Origin: Acarospora socialis
Lineage: Eukaryota; Ascomycota; Lecanoromycetes; Acarosporales; Acarosporaceae
Direction: 5' to 3'
Length of the DNA stretch: 64,000 nt
NCBI GenBank assembly: GCA_025617375.2
Contig: JAMYGW020000012.1
Span: 310,001 to 374,000 of the forward strand
Shown here: positions 34,712 through 47,616 of the stretch, piece after piece
Layout: each line of letters opens with the position of its first letter
How positions within the stretch are numbered: the stretch's first letter is position 1
Notes under the pieces: generated by a model
Database searches by the model: none
What the model saw: the letters and a program-made list of their open reading frames with translations, nothing else
Told to the model about the DNA's origin: nothing
Program-made: the position numbers and the translations under genes

Positions 34712-35940
34712 CTAAAAGAAATCCGCATCGTAGTCATTATCGCTGTCAAAACTAAATCGCCGCCCAGCGTTATGACCCTTTCGTGCCCCTCCTCTCAAAG
34801 TTTGCCGGCACTTCGCACAGGCGATCGTACTGCAGCCAGGACACTGAAATGCGAAGCGTGTCTGATGGGTGTGACAGTTACTACATAGATGCCTTCCCTC
34901 TACCTTCGGCCAGAATCCGTTATGTCGGCACGACCTCTTTGTAGAGCTAGAGGAGTGAAAGGAGGTCTCCGAGGGCGTTGCTGGTCTAAACCCGTCGTGT
35001 TGTGCCTCTCGTGCCTCTCGTGCCTCTCGTGCCTCTCGTGCCGCTTGAGCCTCGCGGACTTCTTTCGCTGCACGTTCAGCCCGTTCCTTCTGGGCTTTGG
35101 CGCATTTTGCGCGCATCTCTTGCTGCGCTCGGCTCTTTGCTTCTTGTTCCATCCTCCGCGTTTTTTCCTTCGCTTCTGCGCGCGCCTCGTCCGCCTTCTT
35201 CTCGGCAGCAATCTGGTTGTTCACCTTTTGCAGCGCAGATTGCAGCTCTTGGAGCTTGGCCTTCTTCCTATGCAACTCGGTCTCTTTGATGCTCTTACTG
35301 GCAAGCCTATGAAGGCGTTCGGTTTCCCGTGCCTGCTTCTGTTCGTCTGTTTCTACGACCCTCCCATAGCAGCTATTTCGCTCCCCCTCCTTTTTCAAAT
35401 CCTCATCATCCTGGTCCTGAAGGCGCTTCAAGTCTGCTGTGAGCTTCCTTACCACTCGACTAGCTTCGAAGACGTCACTGTCATATCTTTTTCTCAACAA
35501 TTCTAAAGGCTGAAGGCGTTCCTGTCCCGCATCATCTTCCCTCTGCTTTTTTGCCTTCGCTTCAGTTGCTCTCTTTCCCTCTGTGTCTGCGGCTTCTGCT
35601 TGGCGCTTCTCCGATTCCTGCTGCGCCCTTAAATTGTTTCTGATGCCCGTCCATCTTGTATCGTACGCCCGTCGCTTTTCGGGGTCGCTTATTGTGTCAT
35701 ACGCGTTTTGAAGCTTCATCAACACGAGTCAATCGCTGCCTTCGCTCATAGCAATGACTTTGAAACATTGAGAGGACTCACCAGCTGGAACGCAGCTGTC
35801 GAGCTGTCCTTGTTGGGATTCTTGTCAGGGTGGCGAATCTTTGCCAGTCGTCGATAGCTCTTAGTTACGACCTCGGAGGTGGCAGTGTTTGATATCTCGA
35901 GTACAGCATAATAGTCGACGGTTACTTCAACAGGAGCCAT
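34712..35940 (-). CDS. J-domain (DnaJ) protein with coiled coil and zinc-ribbon-like C-terminus
   Basis: Exon 1 is 35940-35782 and exon 2 is 35713-34712 (68-nt intron); 386 residues. The N-terminal J domain has YYAVLEISNTATSEVVTKSYR, the essential HPD at residues 37-39, and FQLLQNAYDTISDPEKRRAYD. J domains stimulate Hsp70 ATPase activity. Residues about 80-290 are a highly charged Glu/Lys/Arg/Ala coiled coil ending in tandem EAR triplets encoded by a 9-bp repeat. The C-terminus contains HLCSNCHTHQTRFAFQCPGCSTIACAKCRQTLRG, three CxxC pairs likely to bind zinc, then an acidic Asp/Phe tail. J protein plus coiled coil plus zinc-ribbon is not one of the standard DnaJ layouts (no G/F region, no CxxCxGxG repeats), so it is a class C J protein of unknown client. 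The start is chosen at the first ATG. Confidence 0.85.
35002..35042 (+). repeat. 9-bp tandem repeat inside the J-domain gene
   Basis: GTGCCTCTC is repeated four times plus a partial copy. On the coding (minus) strand it gives repeated Ala-Arg-Glu triplets in the coiled coil. Copies are identical at the DNA level, so the array probably varies in length between strains. Confidence 0.85.
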
Positions 35941-37178
35941 CACGCTCCTAATATGAACCGCAGCGTTCTCTTCGCCAAAATGATGCCCGTGTGCATTCAA
36001 TCACCTGTGAAGATATGCGGATTTCTGCCAGTGTCTTACACCGCTAAGCAATCACGTACTCCTACGAAGTGAGGTTGCGACGTTAAGCTAGGTGAATTGA
36101 GCGAGATGACAGCCACTGCGCAGCCACGGCGTGATGGATTCGCTCCAGCAACCTCAGCTCTCGCATAGCCACAAGGAGCAAAAGCGCGAAGACCTTGGTA
36201 ATACGAAAACATTAAAAGAGAAAGGGTAGTCAAGGCAGCAAACCTGTCCGCGATGGAGACAAGACCCATCCGTATTCAGATATCCGTTTTTGGAAGCCAG
36301 AGTGTATATGATGCTGCAAGTAGTGCAATCAATGACCAAGGAGTTTTGTGACTGTAGTCCAAACTAGAGTAATCTGTGATTTCTACAGTATCTGTACGCC
36401 CTTCCACCAGTTACGATAGAAGAGAAATGCCAGATCCATGGCTGGCATTCGTGTTCATCATTTCCGACGTACTCGTACGAAGGCGATTTGCAAGAATCTC
36501 CGCCACATCCAGACCTTGCCCGTCAAAGGAACAATACTAGCAATGGCCCCACAAGCAAGCCAGCCGCCAAGCTCCTTCTCTACTGTTTGTATCTCAAGTT
36601 GTGAGCATTCACAATTCATAGTCATTGTGTCGATCAAACTACTCTGAGTTGGAGGTCCTCTTGTAGTTAGGGCAAAGTCTGAGGGTGGCGGAGAATTTGT
36701 GACTTGCAGTTCTGCGTGGGACAGCAGGTTTGGCGGCTGTTGGCAACCGTACTTAGTGATGCGTTCCTATACGGTTGTAAGTGGGTCCGGTTGATTAGTG
36801 GGGGGACATCAATCCCGACCAAACAACGGTGACTGTAGCCTCAGTAAACTTGTAGAGCTTGCTGCAAGTCCTGTGCTACGATACAAACAAGCAACAACCT
36901 GAAGGGAGAATCTCTTGACAGTCTTTCGAAGAAGCCGTGGGACGGAGAATCGACCTTTGCTCCGAAGAACAACCTCTTAGCTGTTCAGCCACACTTTGGC
37001 TTATTGGTCGCTCAAAGTTTGCTGATCAAGGATTTTGGAAGTCAACTCACTCGGCAATTATACCTATCTCCATTCAGCTTGCGCCTGTCTTACTTTTGAG
37101 AGTATCGCACAACTTCTCGAGGAGGATCTACCCGGAGTGACGGGCCTTTGGGTCCTGTCAATCGTGGCGCCCGTAACC
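35941..37178. other. Divergent intergenic region with MITE-like copy B
   Basis: About 1.24 kb between the starts of the J-domain gene (-) and the transportin gene (+). It contains the inverted-repeat element at 36476-36712. The rest has no supported coding sequence. Confidence 0.5.
36476..36712. repeat. MITE-like element, copy B
   Basis: The left end reads TACGAAGGCGATTTGCAAGA, running on through CTCCGCCACATCCAGAC. The right end on the minus strand contains CTGCAAGTCACAAATTCTCC followed by GCCACCCTCAGAC. Arms are about 70-75 percent similar to each other and to copy A, and the element is about 237 bases long. The interiors of copies A and B are not obviously alike. Confidence 0.55.
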
Positions 37179-38474
37179 ATGGCCTGGCAACCTCAAGAAG
37201 AACCCTTAAGACAACTCGCCGGCTTTTTGCGAGATTCATTAAGCGGCCATGACCTGAATGCACAAAAAAATGCGACTCTTGTGGGTCATTCTTCGATTCT
37301 GCATTGCTCGATTGCTATGCAAAATATCCCGTGGTGTCCATGCAGCTGATACCTCTCTCGTTGTACTTAGATGCTCACCCGGGCGAAAACATCACCCGAC
37401 TACGTCAACTATCTCACTTTTCTCTTTGCGAGTCGCGATCCTCCGCCAGGGTTACAACTGTCCCCCGAAGACTTACATATAGTGAGAACATCAGCGGCTA
37501 TCAATCTCAAGAACAGCGTCAAGACTGCTTACAACACAATACCCGATTCCACTCAGTCATATATCCGTGCTACCGTCCTACTGGGCCTCGAAGATCCAAT
37601 TGCCCAGATTCGGAGCTTCGCAGGGAATGTTATCACAGAGATAGTGCAACAAGGGGGAATTCTGGGCTGGCCGGAGCTCTTACCGGAACTCCTGTCGCTT
37701 GTCGGCAACGACAGAGGCAATGTGTCCACCCAAGCCCAGGAAGGGGCAATGAGCGCGCTGGCAAAGGTCTGCGAAGACAACAAGAAACATCTGGACAAGG
37801 ACTACCAAGGACAGAGGCCTTTAAACGTGATAATACCGAAGCTTTTGAGCTGTACGACCAGTCCGGTGGCAAAGGTCAGAGCTCTGGCGCTTGCCAGTCT
37901 CAACACATTCATTCCCTTGAAGCCACAAGCCCTGCTCGTGGCGCTGGACTCTTTTCTTGCCCGTCTGTTTCAATTGGCAAGCGACCCCAGTGATGACGTT
38001 AGGCGGAATGTCTGTCGGTCCTTTGTTCAATTGGCAGACACCAGGCCAGACAAAATTGCGCCACACATGGAAGGGCTGGTTGATTACATGGTCACTCAGC
38101 AGCGGAACTCGGATGATCCTGATCTTGCATTGGACGCTGCAGAATTCTGGCTTTGTGTTGGCGAACATGATAAGTTGCGTGTGACCTTGAGCGCGTACCT
38201 GGGCAAGATCATACCCGTGCTGCTCGAAAGCATGGTGTATAGCGAAGAAGATGTGCTGAGGCTCGAGAGAGGTGGCATTGACGAAGACGAGGAAGACAGA
38301 CCCGAGGACCTGAAACCCCAATTCGCCCAGTCAAAAGGTGCCCGTAATGTTCCAACATCCAATGGTGACAATATCAACCAAACGAGCGGTAACGTGAATG
38401 GCACGAACGCTTCCACAACGAGCAATCTGGCACAACAAGCTGAAGATGATGATCTCAGCGAAGGCGAGATTGAT

Positions 38475-38514
<40 letters not shown>

Positions 38515-40209
38515 GGGGAGATCCGGAGGACCGTTGGAATCTCCGGAAGTGTTCAGCTGCTGCTCTGGATGTTCTTGCCACGGTCTTCCATGGGGCAGTA
38601 TTCGAAATCACCTTGCCCTATCTGAAGGAGAACCTTCGTCACAATGAATGGCCGAACAGGGAGGCAGCTGTTCTTGCCCTCGGTGCGGTAGCAGACGGCT
38701 GTTTAGACGCAGTTACGCCACACTTACCGGACCTTGTCCCTTATCTCATCTCACTGTTAAACGATAGCGAACCTGTGGTCCGTCAAATCACCTGTTGGTC
38801 ACTGGGGCGCTACTCTGCGTGGGCATCCCATTTAGAGGATCGTGATCAGAGAGAGCGCTATTTCGAGCCTATGATGGAAGGGATTCTGAATAGAATGCTG
38901 GACGGAAATAAACGTGTACAGGAGGCGGCAGCCTCTGCATTCGCAAACCTGGAGGAGAAGGCCACAACCAAGTTGGTCGACTACTGTGGACCCATCATCA
39001 GGCAGTTTGTACGGTGTTTCGAGAGATACAAGGACCGAAACATGTTCATCTTGTATGATTGCGTTCAGACACTAGCCGAGCACATTGGGCCCGGTCTTGC
39101 TAGTCAAGATGTGATAGATTTACTAATGCCTGCATTGATTCAGCGCTGGAACAAAGTCTCCGACCAGTCAAGGGAGATGTTCCCATTGCTGGAATGCCTT
39201 TCTTATGTTGCCACTGCTCTCGGCGACAAGTTCGCCCCGTTTGCTGTACCGATATTCACCCGATGTATCAGGATCATCCATCAGAATCTTGAGGAATATC
39301 TCGTGGCAGTCAGCAATGGGGCTCTGGACACACCTGATAAGGATTTCCTAGTGACCAGCTTGGATCTATTGAGCGCCATCATACAAGCTCTTGACCCACG
39401 GCGAAGCGGAGAGCTAGTATCTTCATCTCAGCCAAGATTCTTCGATCTCCTCACTTTCTGCATGGAAGATCCGAGCAATGATGTCCGCCAATCGTCTTAT
39501 GCTCTTCTGGGAGATTGCGCAATACACATCTTTCCTTACCTTCAGCCATACCTCCCATCTCTTATGCCAGTACTGATCGAGCAACTGGATATGGACAAGA
39601 TCTTGGAAGAAGATATCGAAACTGGCTTTAGTGTCATCAACAATGCATGCTGGTCATGCGGAGAGACTGCAATGAAGGAAGGGGCAGGCATGGCCCCTTA
39701 CGTGGAGAAGCTATGTCAACGCATAATCGTCATCATCAACAACCCCGAGGTAACGGATGCGGTCAACGAGAACGCTGCGATCGCGCTCGGACGTCTAGGT
39801 GTTGCTTCCTCCGAGATCATCGCGCCGCATCTTGCCGAGTTTGCTGGACCTTTCCTCCAGGCCACCAGGAGGCTAGATCCGACTGACGAGAAAGCACACG
39901 CCTTCCTAGGGTTTAATCGCGTCGTCGCACGCAATCCTCAAGTGATGGAGAAATATCTAGTCGAGTACTTCAAGGCAATCGCTGCATGGGGCGATGATTC
40001 ATCTCGCGGAGCCCAGGTTCAAGGGTCCGTCTTATACGAATCCTTCCAAACGGTAAGTATCAGAAGAGATTCCCCTTTGACGGCCTATACTGATGTGTTT
40101 TGCTCAGGTTCTTTCTGGATACAGAAGCCTCATCCCAGACTTCAACGGATTCTTAGGTCACTTGACGCCATCGGAACGAGAGAGGTTGAAGAAAACTTAC
40201 AATCTATGA
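37179..40209 (+). CDS. KAP104: Transportin / importin beta-2 (Kap104)
   Basis: Exons 37179-37280, 37371-40052 and 40108-40209; 961 residues. The start MAWQPQEEPLRQLAGFLRDS and the junction AQKNATL-MLTRAKTSPDYVNYL are typical of transportins. The body is HEAT repeats throughout, for example SFAGNVITEIVQQGGILGWP, EGAMSALAKVCEDNKKHLD, WNLRKCSAAALDVLATVFH and the RDQRERYFEPMMEGILNRM region. A long loop near residues 350-418 ends in a run of aspartates (a GATGAC repeat), the acidic loop that promotes cargo release on RanGTP binding. Transportin imports PY-NLS cargoes such as hnRNP-type mRNA-binding proteins. The last exon adds VLSGYRSLIPDFNGFLGHLT and ends KKTYNL. Length and architecture match the family. 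Confidence 0.95.
38472..38513 (+). repeat. GATGAC microsatellite inside transportin
   Basis: A hexamer array encoding a continuous run of aspartate residues in the acidic loop of the transportin. It is in frame, so length changes would alter loop length only. Confidence 0.85.
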
Positions 40210-43200
40210 TTTTACGGTAACTGTAAGCTGATGGAGGAGCTGGCGGAGAAGAGAAGACGACTTTGACGAGCACATGGACCTAGATCAAGCATTGACAATT
40301 TCATGCAACCGCCGACACGAACACCCTTTCCTCCTATTCTCTACTGTTTGGTTCTGGTGCATAGACTTTGCTCCTGTCGCATTTTTCCGGATCGTCAGTT
40401 TTGGTCGATTGAGTTTGTAGCAATTCATGGGCGCAGTCTAGCGTGGCATATTGTTTATGAGGCATAGTATCAGCTGCAGCAATATTGAAGCCGGCCTGGC
40501 GACGCTTGTTCCGGGTAAGGCGATGAGATGGAACTTGGGTGGCGTCCTTTGACGTACCATGTGAGGCGGAAAGGACGGAGATCACGCGGGTGCTGATGGC
40601 AGCCCAGGGTAGAGGATGCGATGAATGCAGGAAAGATAGGATACCCAGAATTGCGACGAGAATTGATGATGGAAAGTGCCATCCAAGTTGCCAGTGATGT
40701 TGGCAATACCTACCTGGCTTGGCCCATTCCAATACAGCAGACAGAACGCTTGAGCATGTGGCCACTCGTAGTACGCGTATACTGCCCAATGTTCTGAGAA
40801 TTTCGCCGCCTCTTCAGCATCGTTGCTGATTTGGCCGCCGGCTTTGAATGAGCGCTCGGTCTCCCATCAGCCGGGCAAAGCAGTAGCCACCATTCGACGA
40901 TGGCTTTCTGACCGGAAGGCCGCGCAGGATTGACGATGCCCCGTCGTTACACCCTGACTAATAGAGACCTCTTGGCAGAGCAGCTGAAGAGCCTAAAAGA
41001 TTCTACCTATGGTCCATTCATCTTTTCATCATGCGTCAGCTGAGAAAGTGGCATGACCCCAGAAATGGTGATGTGGGATCTTGGCGTAGATCATCAGATC
41101 GGGCGTGGCCGAAGAGAAGCCATGAAGCCATCCACAGCACTCGAGCACCTATTTGACTCATGTACGACATCGACGTCGCGCTTGGCACCGATCTGATCAG
41201 GACGTGCAGTAGTCAGCCTGATTCATCCATCTCAGTCCATTCGGCGCTCGCCTCTTTTCCCTCGAACGTCGCGCATAACGAAGGAGAAAAGCTTGAAGAA
41301 CTGATTCGATCGCCGGAACTTTTTCTTATGGAGGAAATTCTGCGTTCCACCGCCGACCCTTTTTCGTTACCTGACCGCCCTTCTTCCAGATGACCATTTT
41401 TCCCGGCGCTGTACTGTACTGTACCACGTAACCCGACCTACTAGAGATCCAGTCATCAGGGCCAAGGAGAATACTACGACGCAGGATCAGTTATCTGAGC
41501 ATTTAAGGGAGATAGGTACCTGTAGTGTGTATGATGCGATGCGATGCAATCAGAGAAACCTACCTACATCAAGTACATACCCTCCTAAGCATCATGCATA
41601 AAAGTTACTCGCACGAGGCCGATCGGGGTGCAGTCACCATTCCCACTCTGCCTATGTGTACTGACCCTGACATGCGCATCACGCATATCCAAATTCTCCC
41701 ATCTGCAGAATCACAACAACAACGTGGTTTTCTCAGATCATCGAATGATCGACAACCTCCTTTAATTTTACCTACCTACCTTACCTACCTGCCGTACCTT
41801 ATGCATCGCTCCAGGGTTCATTCAAGCCCGTTTGGCGGCATGGAAGCTTGATCAGGCCCCTAGGTCGATGTTCAAATATAGAAATCTGGCCAGCGCTCGA
41901 CGAGGGTAACGTACCTATAGGTCGAAGATTGAAGATACCCTACCCACCCTAGCCTTATGCGTACAATGCACAGCTTTGTCTTTCGCTTCCGAAAAAGCAT
42001 CGTTGACATTTCCTCTCGCGATCCTTCCATCATCGTGCATCGTTACCTGACCTTACCTTTTACTGTATCTGTTCCAAGTTACCCGGACGGGATCGACAAC
42101 TCTCGACGCATACAACTTTGTTTGCAAGTACCTACCTACATACATACGTATCCTTTTGGTAGCTCTATAACTTACACATACTACGGTGACGTTACATTCG
42201 AGCCGGAGCGGGCTGCGCGCGGGGCTTGCCTGGCTTGGCTGGCGGACTACCCGGTACAGAGACCGACCGACCTCGACTCGATCGAGGCTTCCCGACCGCA
42301 GAGGAAGGTAAGGTGCTGCATGCATGAAGAACGTGTTTAGGGAGGTACTCTACCTTACATACATCATACCTACATACACATATGTGTACAACCATTCATA
42401 CATGCTGCATCATCTCTCCAGACCCCCCAAGGCTCCCGGCCGCAGTCTTCGATCCGCGCATCCACAACCGCGACGAGCGCGGCGCGCGTGGACCGGATTC
42501 GGCTTGCACTCTGCCTTTTTGAGTTTGCCCTGATGCACCTTCGCTTTCTTCATGGTCGGTAGGGTTAGATCTGGTGTCGTGGTGTGGGAGAGGCCGGGCC
42601 GAGTGTGGGTAGGTGGGTGGGTGTCTGTGTACTTGTACAGTAGCTTTATGGTTCGAGTTAGTTTGATGTTGTGCCGGCGAGCGCAAGACGGGATTATACA
42701 TATGTGTAGAGGGAGGGAGGAGGAGGGACGGCGGCGTGCGTGCATGCATTTGTCGCGTGGTTTCTGCCAGGAGCGAGCGAGTGCCGAGGTATCGGGATCG
42801 GGATGGGGAGTCTCCATTCATAGAACGCCCGGTAAGCTACTCATCCTCTGACGTTGGTGATGGCTTCTTCTGGAGTCGAGTCAGGAGGTCCACTGGCATC
42901 AATTTCCACCAAAGGCCTTGAGGAACTTATTCATAGCTCATTTGATGCTATATCGAGATCTGTATCTAGGACCTGCCCGATCCCGGAGTCATCTGCTCCA
43001 TTCCAACACGAGCGAGTCTTGGCTGTTCGTTGCTGGTAGCAGCCGTGTCGGGAGAAGAGGTGGCCTTGTGCGACTAACTGTTCGACGTTCCTGTTCCTGT
43101 GCCTGGCCCCATTGTGTTGTTCCGATCTAAGTTGGGTCGACTTCAAGCTTTACATACCTCAGTTGTGTAAGGTGGGTATGTGAGTTAGGCAGGTTGTCGA

Positions 43201-45765
43201 TCGAAAGGGACCAATGAGAAGGCTCCCTTAACGAAGGTCCAATCCGGGGTATGCACCACGCTGCATTTACACTTTCTGAGAGTCGAGTCGAGTCGTTGCA
43301 CCTGATGGGTCAATGGTGTCTGGATAAGTATCTGTGAAGCAAATGAGGTCAATCAGAAGGTAATAATAAAATAATAATAGTCCTGATACGACGGGTTATT
43401 CTCGTTATCACGAGGGCTGCTTACCTATTCAGTAAGGCAGTAAGTACATGTAGCAAAGATTGTCTGGACTCGTTGTCAGGTGTGGGATTTTTCGTCATCT
43501 TCAGGGCAACGGACCTGATGCGATATGATGTGGCCTATGTGTGTGTGTGTATGGTAGAGTAGTGGTGTGATGTGACACCTACACAATCTCATGATGAGCA
43601 TTCTCAGCAGGGCTGTGATTATTTTTGGCTCTGCCACGCAGTAGCGGGTATCTCGGTTACACCATGTCATTGGGTAGGATTCGCATCTACGTCAACAAAT
43701 AAGAATACCTTCAAGTCTAACTCCAAGTGTAGAATTAAAGCTTCAGCCTGACCTGACTGGACCCTCAACTCGAAGTCTCGACTGGAGTGTGGTCAACGGC
43801 GACGGCGCCGCAAAGTAAAGCACACGGGGCATCGTCATTAGAGGGGAGCTATCGACCCATGGCTTGGCCTTTGGCTGAAAATTAAGGTTGTTCGTGACTG
43901 GATCTACCTTATACTAAATCAACTAATACAACAACTATAGGCGAACGGCAAGCAACTGATAACTGATTCCAACACGCCAGTTCTATTTTTATCCATACCT
44001 TACCTATAGGTACCCTAAGTGGACTCCTGATCTTTCATTTCCATCGTCATCGCCATCAGCACCAACGTCAATTATAAACGTCAATAATAATATCACTGTA
44101 ACTATGACCAAGATTGCAACTGGCTCGTCTCTCCCGGTCATGTGGTTACTTGATCTACTGCAACTGGCACTGAATCATCCCGCTTTGCAGGAGAGATTCC
44201 GCAGCCTCTGAGACGACTCAACGAGAATATTTGTTCTTGGCCAGGCCTTACCTTACCATCCGCCTTCCCACCATACAGCCCCTTCCAACAGAACGTTGAC
44301 TTCCTCATCCTATAGCAACACTCCTACACATCTGCACTCTACCTAAAATCCTTATGCTACCAAATGTATGATTTGGTCAGATTCGGATTTTACAACGCTA
44401 ACTGAATGCTACCTTGCCTTACCCTCACATTACTGTACAGTTTACCTTACTGTACTCACTGAATAATGTACCATCGTAGTCGTCATCTTACCTAACTTAG
44501 ATACCTATGGTGTGAGTTGCTAAGGGAGAGTCATGCCACTAAATGATTGACCGCCTTCGGTGGCTTTCTGTACCTGGACGCCCCCCGGCAACCTCACGCT
44601 GGCAGACTGACTTACTTTGTCTCAAAGCACTCCCTTTACATACACATATTACTCGGTGCGGGTAACTATAGGTAGGCAGACTGAAGTGCATGGTACTCTA
44701 CGAGTAACTCATACGCCTTGCTCTTCCAACTTACCTTAGTGAGCCCGGTCATGAGGTACCTTAGAGTCATGTATAACCCGATGAGACATACTCGTACCTT
44801 TCTTTATATGCTTGACATTATTAGGGACCTGGCACGCATGTTATGGTTCGTTAGCTAAGGTACTTGCTGTACCCTTATTCACCTTGATACTTCTTCGCTA
44901 ATCAATTCCTAACCTAAACATTCGACCCCCAAGACCCTCCCTCTTCCAGTCCTCAAGGCGGACCAGTCGTTGCACAACAGGGCTATGTATCGATGTAGTC
45001 TTACAAGTAAGGTAGCTATGTTTCTGCCGGGCCCTCCCTTTTTCTGCAAGGGCTCATCGGCCCATCGTGGCCTTCCCGGAAGCGACTGTGTTCTACACAC
45101 CCAGCCCTGTCCAGTCGTTTCTTCGGACTGCCTGCCTGCCTGCCAGCTGCGATCTATTTCGGGGACATGTCAAACCCTTCTTAGCCTACCCGGGTATACG
45201 ACCGTGCTGAGGTCCGGAAAACGACGATGATCCACCACCTCCCTCCCTCGAGCTGTAGCTGCACACACCTCACGCGGCCATTGACCTTAAAAGTCCCCGT
45301 TGTTGCCTATTCCCTGCAGCATCCTCAATCTTACAGATCACTTATACATTCGTTTGTCATGTCTGCTCTGGATATCTCACTCTCGTTTATGGCAAGATCT
45401 GAATAAACAATTCCACCATCCCTTCCACCGCAAGCAGACAATTACATCTCCTCTGTCTCCCGATCAGAAGATCCCCGCACAGCCTTGAACCGCGCCTTAC
45501 CGCACTGATCCATAAGGCTCTCTTCTTCTGGAGTGTGACTTACTTTCCTTCTCAACCTCGGTCTTTGTTCTCATAGCCTCGATCTTCCTGTTTAGATCTC
45601 TCATTCGTTACCGTTCCGAAACGGTTCTCTTGCATCTGCCCTGAGCTACAGACTCGCGACCGGAGGTGGAACACCCGCAATATTTCGTTGAAGCCTTGAT
45701 TAGAAAAGAAAACCCTACACATACAAGAGTCTGCGTACCAGAATCATTCCGTGCCATCAACGTTC
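40210..45765. other. 5.5-kb gene-poor region upstream of the Zn2Cys6 gene
   Basis: The longest gap in the window. An open frame at 40334-40789 (-) has no family resemblance, contains splice-like signals and is not accepted. Other frames (for example 42396-42821, -) are low-complexity translations. The DNA is rich in short strings of the form CCTTACC and TACCTAC, densest near 41760-41800, 42050-42150, 42340-42390 and 43990-44500. An AAT-rich microsatellite lies at 43366-43380 and a short TG run near 43541-43552. A long regulatory region or undetected non-coding RNA for the Upc2-like gene is possible. Confidence 0.45.
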
Positions 45766-47616
45766 ATGGCTGGTCTTGGCGGCAGAACTCGACAGAGTCA
45801 TACCAAGTCTCGAAAGGGCTGCAGGACCTGTAAGAGAAGACATATCCGATGTGATGAGAATTTTCCGCAGTGGTGAGCAAGAGCCCCTTTAGACGCGAGC
45901 ACGCTCTTTCGAAGCGAGCTGAACAGGTCTGGCAGTCGCAACTGTACGAAGCATGGTTGCCGGTGTGACTACCGGGACCTTCCCTCCTCAGCCCGGGAGC
46001 CCTCCAGGAGTCCAAGAGAACCAGATCTTCAGTATACCGCCGAAGCCGAGCAAGACATCGACGAATGGCAACGAAGCGGCATCTTCCCCTTTCCCGAGTT
46101 GAGGGTGCGCCCTGAGCCGCAATGGCGTGTCTTATCCGCGACCGACCTTCGTCTGGTTCACCATATCGCCAGCGTGGCGGCGGACATGCAGCGGAGAGGT
46201 TACGGCCACTGCACCATCTGGACGGCCCAAATCCCCACGTAAGCCCATTTCCGCGGCGGTGAGCATCGTATGTGAACTCGAGGTATCGCTAACAAAGTCC
46301 TGCAGATTCTTGAGCATTGCATCCTCTCATGAGTTTGTGATGAGTTCCGTGCTTGCCTTCTCGGCCGCTCATCTCGCGTGGATGACTGGATCATCCGAGA
46401 CCAACAACCTGGCCTACTATCATCGAGGAATTGCCCTGAAGGGCCTTCAAGAAGCAATCGGGAGCTTCTCTCGACAAAGCTCCGATGCGGTTTTGGCGGC
46501 GTCAATTTTGCTGTCCTGGCAGGCCACCGAGTGGTGAGTTTACTCAGGAACCGATTTGCACGGAACATGTGCTTAGTGACATTTTACAGGCGCAGCTGGG
46601 CGTCGCTGATGCAAGGCACTTTTACTGTATGTCCTACAGTTCAAACATTCGTGCTTTAAGTAGCTAAAATAATCCAGGTCATCAACGCAATGCAGCCGTG
46701 GAAGGAGGAGTCGAGATTTCTCCGCTTCATAGACGAACACTTGACACTTCCGAGTCCCCAAGCATCAGCCCTCGCGCCCGCAACCACGATCGGCCACGAG
46801 GAGTCCCTGCTGTTGGGACGAGCCTACCATGCCCTCGCAAGGATTCATCCCTACACCACCTCGATCGAAGACGGCCCGCGGCGTGCGGAAGAACTCATGA
46901 CCTTCCTCCAAAGCTTGCGTGGAGTCCACACTCCGACCAGCGAGCAGCTTTTCGAAGTGCTCCAACCGCTACGTGCTTGGCTCTTTTGGCTACCAACGAC
47001 GATGCTTCAAAACCCTCATTCCGACTCCATCACCATGGCCCTGCTGGCTCAATTCTACGCCGCCGCTCTTGCTGTGGATCCTTTCTTTCCCGTACTTGGA
47101 GGCGCCTACCTCGGAAGCCTGTCAAGTTCTCCCCTCGAAGAAATCGACCGGATCCTGTACAGCAGACAAACCAACAACCCATACGACGAGGAGGTACAGA
47201 TCGCGCTGTCAATGATGGATTTCCCACGGGAAATGGGTTTGACTTTCCGCGATCGACTGAGCTACGCAGGACAGACGTATGCGGCGGCAGCGGATCCAAG
47301 CAGCCCTTACAATTTTCACGGTCTCAGCCTTGGCTCCAAGTCTACCACGCCAGGGTCGAGCAGTGGCCCACCGTCGGGATATCGCCACAGCTTGGAAGAC
47401 CTCGGCACCGTTCCGCGTCTACAGTCACACTACGCCGAACCGTCTCCACGCCCGAGCATCCGAGGGCTTGAAGAGAGGACATTTGCAGGCTTTGGTCTGG
47501 CAGGGGACTCACCAGGGTACTCGCCGGGGTATGTCGATGAGGAGCAGTACCGTACGTTTAGTGATCCGTCGTGGAGCTACAACGGAGGGTTCGTCGCTCC
47601 GACCCTGTGGACGTGA
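45766..47616 (+). CDS. Zn2Cys6 transcription factor, Upc2-like
   Basis: Exons 45766-45872, 45936-46238, 46306-46533, 46590-46626, 46678-47616; 537 residues. The N-terminus is a binuclear zinc cluster, C-x2-C-x6-C-x6-C-x2-C-x6-C (GCRTCKRRHIRCDE, then FPQCRNCTKHGCRCDY), completed across the first intron. The central region has LRLVHHIASVAADM, SSVLAFSAAHLAWMTGS, AYYHRGIALKGLQEAI and ILLSWQATEWRSWASLMQGT, the pattern of the Upc2/Ecm22-type fungal regulatory domain that senses sterols in yeasts. The C-terminus (from about residue 430) is Ser/Pro/Gly-rich. In filamentous fungi this subfamily includes regulators of sterol uptake but also of unrelated pathways, so the ergosterol role is inference. 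The fourth exon is only 37 bases. The long gene-poor region upstream may control it. Confidence 0.88.

Noticed and set aside
40334-40789. 151-residue minus-strand open frame after transportin
   Set aside because: No family resemblance, and an internal splice-like GTAGGT. It may be part of a small gene but cannot be supported.
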